From positions 930,001 through 994,000 of the forward strand of contig NZ_BAAGBE010000001.1 in assembly GCF_047149785.1 (NCBI RefSeq): 64,000 nt of DNA. Direction: 5' to 3'. The notes under the pieces were generated by a model. That model was not told the origin of the DNA. It made no database searches and saw only the letters and a list, made by a program, of their open reading frames with translations. The position numbers and the translations under genes are program-made. This DNA is from Nitrobacter sp047149785 (lineage in GTDB: Bacteria; Pseudomonadota; Alphaproteobacteria; Rhizobiales; Xanthobacteraceae). This document shows, one piece after another, positions 18,525 through 27,500 of the stretch; the first letter of the stretch is position 1, and every line of letters starts with the position of its first letter.

Positions 18525-21500
18525 ATGACCGTTCAGTCATCTGACATCATGCGCACACTTGTCTCGCTGCCAGTAGAGAAGCGCAGGGTTGCGATCGACC
18601 GACTTAGCGAAAGGGGTGTCGACCTTCGCCGTTTTCCTATTCCCCCTCTGCGCACAGGAGAGGATTGCCGCCTTTCACATTCTCAGGAACGGTTATGGTT
18701 CTTGTGGAATCTCGATCCGCTCAGTGCGGCATACAATATTAGTGGTGGTCTCCGACTACGCGGTCCATTAGAGCTAGCGCTCTTGGAGCAGGCACTCCGA
18801 CTGTTAGGTCGCAGACATGAAGCTTTACGCACCACATTCCAGACCGGCCGCGATGGCCGGGGACTCCAGCGAATTCACAGCTCGTATGACCCTTCGATAT
18901 CTCACGTTGATCTCACGGCTCTTGCCACGACAGACCAAGATGTACGCGTGCAGCGGCAGATGCGCGAGGAAGCAGGCAAGGCCTTTAACTTATTGCAGGA
19001 ACCAGCGCATAGAATTTGCGTTCTAAAGCGATCGTCATTCGATCACATCGTTCTGATCACAATGCATCATATCATCGCCGATGGTTGGTCGATGCAGGTC
19101 CTCATTCGTGAATTCATTTCCGTATATGGCAGTTTGGTAAAGGGCACGGATCCATCATTACCTCCGCTGACTATTCAATACGCGGATTATGCGATATGGC
19201 AGCGGGCTTGGTTGGAGGCTGGCGAAAGTGCGCGCCAATTGGGTTACTGGCGCAAAACACTTGGCGAAGAAACCCCAGTTATTGACCTGCCGGCTAATCG
19301 CTCCCGGAGTAGGGTGTGCTTAGGTCAAGCGGGCACACATTCGTTCACCCTGGGGTCAGAAATAAACCTCGCGCTTCGCCGTTTCGCGCACGCGCGAACA
19401 ATGACAATGCCAATGGTGTTGCTGGCCGCATTTCAAGTGCTCCTCTATCGTTATACTGGTCAGACGGATATCAGGATCGGAGTGCCGATAGCGGACCGCG
19501 AGCGTGCAGAAACGCATGACTTGATCGGGTTCTTCGTAAATACACAAGTGATGCGTGTGCTTCTGGATGGCGAGTGTACGTTTGAGGAATGTCTGAGCCG
19601 TGTCCGACATGTCATGATCGAGGCGCAAGCACATCAGGATTTGCCGTTTGAGCAGCTTGTCGACGCTTTGCGACCTGACCGTGGGTTGGATCAGAGCCCG
19701 CTATTTCAGATTATGTTCAATCATCAACGTCGGAATGCTAGCCTCGAATTTGGAGCGCTAGATGATCTCACAATCGAGATGGTTGAAGTCGATAGTGCTG
19801 CCATAAAATTTGCTCTCAGCTTGGATGTCGTGGAGCGCGAGGACGACATTCGCTTCACTTTTACATATGACAGTCGGCTTTTCGATGATGGCATGATCGG
19901 CCGCTTAGCAGAGCATTGGCTCGTTCTTATAACCGGTGCCATTGCCAATCCGCGCCGTACCGTTGCGGCGCTGCCGCTTCTGAGCACTAATGAATATAAC
20001 TCGGTGCTGAAACGTGGGAGAGGCGATTGCCGCTCATTTCCTGCGCTCTGCCTGCACGAAATGGTGGAGCAACAGACTGCGGCAACGCCAACCTCACCCG
20101 CCGTCCTCTATGAGGATACTTCCCTGACATTTGCAGAACTTAACAGAAAGGCTAATCAGTTAGCTCGCTATCTTCAATCTCGTAATGTTGGGCCTGACGT
20201 TCTAGTCGGCATCGCGGTTGACCGGTCACTAGAGATGATGGTCGCGCTGCTCGGCATTCTGAAGGCTGGAGGCGCGTACTTGCCGCTCGATCCGAGTTAT
20301 CCCGCCGACCGACTTGCGTTCATGGTTCAGAACGCTGATGTCCATCTTATCGTGTCACAATGTCATTTAGCAGACCGCTTTAATGGTATTCTCGTAAAAA
20401 CGCAGGCGAGCGCTGATAGGAGCTCCGCAGAAAGCATTATGTGGTGCATCGATCGCAACTGGTGCGACGCGGAGTGCTACGGAACAGACAATCTCGATAG
20501 TTCAGTGCGACCACACAATATCGCCTATTGCATTTATACGTCGGGATCGACAGGCCGTCCCAAAGGAGTGGTCAATACCCACGAAGGCGTCGTCAACCGC
20601 TTAAATTGGATGCGGTGCATTGCGAATGCATCGGACCGTTTGATTCAGAAAACCCCACTAAACTTTGACGTTTCCGTCCCGGAGCTTTTCTGGCCGTTGA
20701 TATCCGGCGCGAGCCTTGTGATAGCGCCGCCCGGGGCGCACCAAGACCCGTCAGTGCTTGGACGTATCGTACGTACTCATCGGGTCACCGTGATGCATTT
20801 CGTTCCGTCGATGTTGCACGCATTTGTTGCGTCAGGAGAGCTGCGAGATTGTCCATCATTACGGCAGGTGGTCTGTAGCGGAGAGGCGCTACTCCGGGAG
20901 CACCAGATGTCTCTGGCAGCCCAACACCACGCTAGGCTTGTCAATCTCTATGGACCCACGGAGGCCGCGATTGAAGTTAGTGTATGGCCCTGCGAAGATA
21001 CTGAGCAGATGAGCAGCATTCCGATCGGCCGTCCGATCTGGAATACGCAGCTTTGCATCCTCGATGCTGATCTGAATGTTGTTCCGCCCGGCGTTACGGG
21101 TGAGCTCTATATCGGCGGCGTTGCCCTTGCTCGCGGGTATCAGAACAGACCTGCTTTGACGGCCGAGCGGTTCATTCCAAATCCATTCCCGCAACAGGCG
21201 GGTGAGCGTCTTTATCGCACAGGGGACCTGACGCGATGGCGGCCGGACGGCGCGATCGAGTATGTCGGACGCATCGACCACCAGGTGAAGGTGCGGGGCT
21301 TTCGCATCGAACTCGGCGAGGTCGAGACACAGCTGCTCGGCCATGACGATGTGCGCGAGGCCGTGGTGGTGGCACGGGACAGTGCGGCGGGCAAGCAGCT
21401 CGTGGGTTATATCGTGCCACGTGGTGAGGTTCGCGCCGAACTTGTTGATCGGTTGAGGGAGCATCTGATCTCGGTGCTTCCAGACTACATGGTGCCGGCC

Positions 21501-24500
21501 CATCTGGTCACGCTGGACGCGATGCCGCTGACGCCCAGCGGCAAGCTGGACCGAAGGGCGCTGCCAGAGCCGAACGTGATGGCGACCGCAGATTATGTGG
21601 CGCCACGTAACCAAGTAGAGACGACCCTCGTTGCGATCTGGCGGGAGGTGCTGGGGCTCGATCGGGTCGGGGTCACCGACAACTTCTTTGGGCTGGGCGG
21701 CGACTCTATCCTCAGCCTGCAGGTCATCGCACGGGCGCGACGTGCTGGCCTCAAGATCACGCCCAGGCAGCTGTTCGAGCGGCAGACCATCGAGCAGCTG
21801 GGCGTGGTGGTGCAGGTCATCGAATCTGTGTTCGAGAGCACTGTGCCAGAGATCGACGTCAGCGCTCGAACGACGCTGACGTCGTCCGACATCCCGTTGG
21901 CGGGTCTGACGCAGGCGCGGATCGATGGGCTGCCTGTGGCGGCGCGCGAGATCGAGGACATCTACCCGCTGTCGCCGATGCAGCAGGGAATGCTGTTCCA
22001 CGCGCTGCACGATCCATCGTCAGGGCACTACGTCAACCAGCTCAGCGTTGCGGTCGAGGGGCTGGATCTCGAGCGCTTCAAGGCGGCCTGGGCCTCGGTG
22101 ACGGCGCGGCACGCGGTCTTGCGCACCAGCTTCGTCTGGGAAGGCGATGTCCCGCACCCGCTGCAGATCGTGCATAAGAGCGTGCCGACGGCGATCGACG
22201 TCATCGACTGGCGGGGCAGGGCGGCGGCCGAGATCAACGGCTTCGCTGTTACCGATCGGGCACGGGGCTTCGACTTCGGCGTGGCGCCGCTGCAGCGCGT
22301 GAGTGTGCTGCGGTTGGGCGGCGGCCGGCACCAGTTGATCTGGACCCATCATCATTTGCTGATGGATGGGTGGAGCACGGCGCGGCAGATCGAGGAGGTG
22401 TTCGCGCATTACCTCGGCGAGGCGTTGGGCCCAGTGAGCGGTCGCTACCGGGACTACATCGCCTGGTTGAGCCAGCAGGACAAGGCCGCGAGCGAGGCCT
22501 TCTGGAAGGAGAGGCTGGTCGCCCTCGACGAGCCGACATTGCTTGTCGACGCGCTCGCCGGGGCACGTGGTCGGCACGAAGGGGCCGACGGACACGACAC
22601 GATCACATGCCGGCTCGATGCGGCGGCGACCGCGCGGCTGCAGCGCTTCGCCCAGCAGGAACGGGTGACGCTCAACACGCTGGTGCAGGCGGCCTGGATC
22701 CTGCTGCTGCAGCGCTATTGCGGGCAGCGGACCGTGACATTCGGCGCAACCGTCGCCGGGCGCCCGGCCGATCTTCCCGGCGCGGAGGCCATGCTCGGGC
22801 TGTTCATCAACACGCTGCCGGTGATCCAGGGTCCGGGTTCCGAACAACACATTGGCGACTGGCTGCGCCAGCTTCAGGCGGAGAACGTGATGCTGCGCGA
22901 GCACGAGCAGGTGCCGCTCTACGACATCCAGCGCTGGGCCGGTCAGCCCGGCCAAGCCCTGTTCGACACCATCCTCGTGTTCGAGAACTATCCCGTCGAC
23001 GAGGCGCTGCGTGCTCGATCTGGCAAGGTGCTCTTCTTTGGACCAGCAAACAATGTCGAGATGACAAGCTATCCATTGACTGTGTCGTTCGTCGAACGCA
23101 GTGACATGCTGGAGATCGCACTTACGTATATACGCACTTACTTCGAACCTACGCACATCGAGGCCCTGAGGGCACATCTAATTCAGTTACTTGACGATAT
23201 CGCAACAATTCCCAGTCGGCCGCTCGGCACGCTTTCCATGCTATGTCCGGTAGAGCTTTCGGCGCTTGTAGATGTCTGGGCGCGTGGCGAGGTACATGCG
23301 GTTGATAGCTGTTACCTCCACCAGATGATCGAGTCACGAGTCGCGGAACATCCCGACCTGATCGCTGTGGTATACGAGGACACCTCGCTCACTTATGGCG
23401 AGCTCAACGCGCGGGCGAACCGGCTGGCGCGGCATCTGCGCGCGCGTGGCGTCGGTCCCGATGTGCTTGTAGGCGTCGCGGCCGAGCGCTCGCTGGAGAT
23501 GGTGATCGGACTGCTCGGCGTCCTCAAGGCCGGAGGCGCCTACGTTCCGCTCGACCCGAACTATCCCGCCGAGCGGCTCGCCTTCATGATCGAAGATGCT
23601 GGCGTCAGCGTAGTGGTTGTCCAAGAGCACTTGAAATTATTCTTCCAGGAATGCTTCAGGAAGATAGCTGGTACTGTCTCCGTTCAACCCGAGTATTGTG
23701 TTCTTGAGGATCATCTTAGCGGAATCGACGAAAGTGATTTTCTCAATGTTAAAACGTTCATAAGCCCTAAAGCAGCGGCGTATTGCATTTATACATCTGG
23801 CTCGACGGGAATTCCGAAAGGAGTTGTCGTTTCACACGATGCGATCGTAAATCACGAGTCTTGGGTTAGGAAAGAACTGTTCTGGCGCGCCGACGAACGG
23901 GTCATTCATCAAGCGTCTTTTGCATTCGATGCTTCGATTTTGGAAATTTTCAGCCCTCTTATAGCTGGTGGTCAGTGCGTGATCGCTGGATCAGGCGCAG
24001 CGGTCGATATTTCCAAGCTTCTGAACGAGATATCGGATCGTGCTATCACGTCACTCCAATGCGTGCCGTCGCTATTGTCTGCAATGTTGCTCGCGGAAGA
24101 TCAGCAGCAGCTCGACGTACTGAGATGCGTGTGTCTGGGAGGGGAACAGTTACCCCCAGGATTGCAGCGCCAATTTCTCGCGCGTCATTCGACTGTTCTT
24201 TATAACACATACGGTCCGACTGAAGCCGCTGTCGAGGTCAGCGCTTGGATTTGCACAGATCAAACCGGCGATAATGTGCCGATTGGTCGGCCGATCTGGA
24301 ACACGCAGCTTTGCATTCTTGATCGTGAGCTTGGTCCGGTTCCGGTAGGTGTCGTCGGCGAGCTTTATATTGGAGGGGCGGGGCTTGCGCGGGGGTATCA
24401 CGGCCGGCCGGGCCCGAGCGCGGAGCGGTTCGTTCCGAACCCGTTTGCGCGGGAGCCGGGCGAGCGTTTGTATCGGACCGGGGATCTGGCCCGGTGGCGG

Positions 24501-27500
24501 CCGGACGGGGCCATTGAATATGTCGGCCGCATCGACCATCAGGTGAAGGTCCGCGGCTTCCGTATCGAGCTTGGCGAGATCGAGGCGCAGCTGCTCGCCC
24601 AGGATGAGGTGCGCGAAGCTGTTGTGGTGGCGCGCGATGGTCCTTCGGGCAAGCAGCTGGTGGCCTATGTGGTGTCGCGCGGCGAGGCGGTTGCCGATCT
24701 GACGGAGCATCTGCGCGAGCGCCTTCGTTCGGCGCTTCCTGACTACATGGTGCCAGCGCATCTGGTGGTGCTGGATGCGCTGCCGTTGACGCCGAACGGC
24801 AAGCTGGATCGCAAGGCGCTGCCTGAGCCCGACGTCGTAACGGCGGACTATGTGGCGCCGCTCAACGAGGTAGAGGAGGCGCTCGCTGCGATCTGGCAGG
24901 AGGTCCTGGATGTGGAGTGTGTCGGGGTTACCGACAACTTCTTCGCCCTGGGCGGCGACTCTATTCTCAGTCTGCAGATCATCGCGCGGGCGCGACGTGC
25001 CGGTCTCAAGCTCACGCCGAAGCAGCTGTTCGAGCGACAGACGATCGGAGAACTCGCGGCGGTCGCCGAAGTCGACCGCTCCAGAGCTGTGGCGACGGAC
25101 GCCGTCGTCTCCGGCCGGATGGCGTTGCTGCCGATCCAGCAGGCGTTCTTCGCAGAGGCAATCCCGCATCGCAATCACTGGAACCAGTCGGTGCTGCTGA
25201 CGGTGCGGCAACCGCTGGATCCTGCCACGATGGAAGCCGCATTGAGAGCCATCGTCACGCACCATGATGCCTTCCGCCTGCGCTTTCGGCAGGACGAGAT
25301 TGGTGTGTGGACGGCGTTTCATGCTTCTGCAAGTTCGACCGTCGATGGATCGCTGCTGTGGGTCCGGGAGGCAAGGTCTGCTGATGCTCAATCCCTGTAT
25401 GAGGAGGCGCAGCGCAGCCTGTCGATCGAGCATGGTCCCTTGTTGCGAGCTCTCTATGTGCGGCTCGGCGATGGCAGGGGTCGCTTGTTGCTGGTGATCC
25501 ATCACTTGGTGGTGGACGGGGTGTCGTGGCGCGTGCTGCTGGAGGATCTGCAAACCGCTTATGGTCAGCAGCTTTCCGGCGAGACGATCGCGCTGCCGGC
25601 GAAGACTTCTTCCTTCCAGACCTGGGCCGAACGGCTGCAAGATTATGCGGGCAGTGAGGCGCTGGCGAACGAAGCCCCGTATTGGAGGGAGCAACTGAGC
25701 ACGGTTGGGCTAGTCGAGTTGCCACGTGATCGAACCGTCGAACCAGGACTTAATCGTGATGCGGTGAGCATTGAGGTGCAGTTCGATCGAACGACGACGG
25801 CGCGGTTGCTGAAGCGAGCACCGGAGGCATACCGCACGCAAGTCAATGATCTGCTGTTGACGGCCCTAGCGCGCGTGCTGTGCCGCTGGAGCAGCAGCGT
25901 CTCGGTATTGGTGGCGCTCGAAGGCCACGGCCGCGAGGACCTGTTCGGTGACATCGACCTTAGCCACACGGTCGGCTGGTTCACCAGCTTGTTCCCTGTG
26001 CGCCTGACGATACCTTTGGAGCTTGTTCTCGATGGCGAAGCTGCTCCATCGCTTGGCACGTCCATCAAGGCGATCAAGGAGCAGCTGCGCGGGGTGCCGA
26101 GCAGGGGTCTCGGCTATGGTATCCTCAAGCATCTAAGCGCTGCGACACTGCGGTCGCAGCTTGATGGTCTGGCCGAGCCGCGTGTCACCTTCAACTACCT
26201 GGGCCAGTTTGACGGCAGCTTCGATGACGATGGCGCCTTTGTGCCCGCGCAGGAGAGCGGAGGGCACAACCGCGATCCAGATGCGGCGTTTGGCAGCTGG
26301 CTGAGCATCGATGGACAGGTCTACAACGGCGAACTGCGGCTATCGTTCGCCTATAGCCGGCACATGTACGATGCTGCGACGATCGAAGGCCTCGCTCAGG
26401 AGTATCAGACCGAGCTTGAAGCGGTCATCGCGCATTGCCTCAGCGAGCAAGCACAGGGGCTGACGTCGTCCGACATCCCGTTGGCGGGTCTGACGCAGGC
26501 GCGGATCGATGGGCTGCCTGTGGCGGCGCGCGAGATCGAGGATGTCTACCCGCTGTCTCCGATGCAGCAGGGAATGCTGTTCCACGCGCTGCACGATCCA
26601 TCGTCAGGGCACTACGTCAACCAGCTCAGCGTTGCGGTCGAGGGGCTGGATCTCGAACGCTTCGAGGCGGCCTGGGCCTCGGTGACGGCGCGGCACGCGG
26701 TCTTGCGCACCAGCTTCGTCTGGGAAGGCGATGTCCCGCACCCGCTGCAGATCGTGCATAAGAGCGTGCCGACGGCGATCGACGTCATCGACTGGCGGGG
26801 CAGGGCGGCGGCCGAGATCAACGGCTTCGCTGTTACCGATCGGGCACGGGGCTTCGACTTCGGCGTGGCGCCGCTGCAGCGCGTGAGTGTGCTGCGGTTG
26901 GGCGGCGGCCGGCACCAGTTGATCTGGACCCATCATCATTTGCTGATGGATGGGTGGAGCACGGCGCGGCAGATCGAGGAGGTGTTCGCGCATTACCTCG
27001 GCGAGGCGTTGGGCCCAGTGAGCGGTCGCTACCGGGACTACATCGCCTGGTTGAGCCAGCAGGACAAGGCCGCGAGCGAGGCCTTCTGGAAGGAGAGGCT
27101 GGTCGCCCTCGACGAGCCGACATTGCTTGTCGACGCGCTCGCCGGGGCACGTGGTCGGCACGAAGGGGCCGACGGACACGACACGATCACATGCCGGCTC
27201 GATGCGGCGGCGACCGCGCGGCTGCAGCGCTTCGCCCAGCAAGAGCGGGTGACGCTCAACACGCTGGTGCAGGCGGCCTGGATCCTGCTGCTGCAGCGCT
27301 ATTGCGGGCAGCGGACCGTGACATTCGGCGCAACCGTCGCCGGGCGCCCGGCCGACCTTCCCGGCGCGGAGGGGATTCTGGGCCTGTTCATCAACACGCT
27401 GCCGGTGATCCAGGGTCCGGGTCCCGAACAACACATTGGCGACTGGCTGCGCCAGCTTCAGGCGGAGAACGTGATGCTGCGCGAGCACGAGCAGGTGCCG

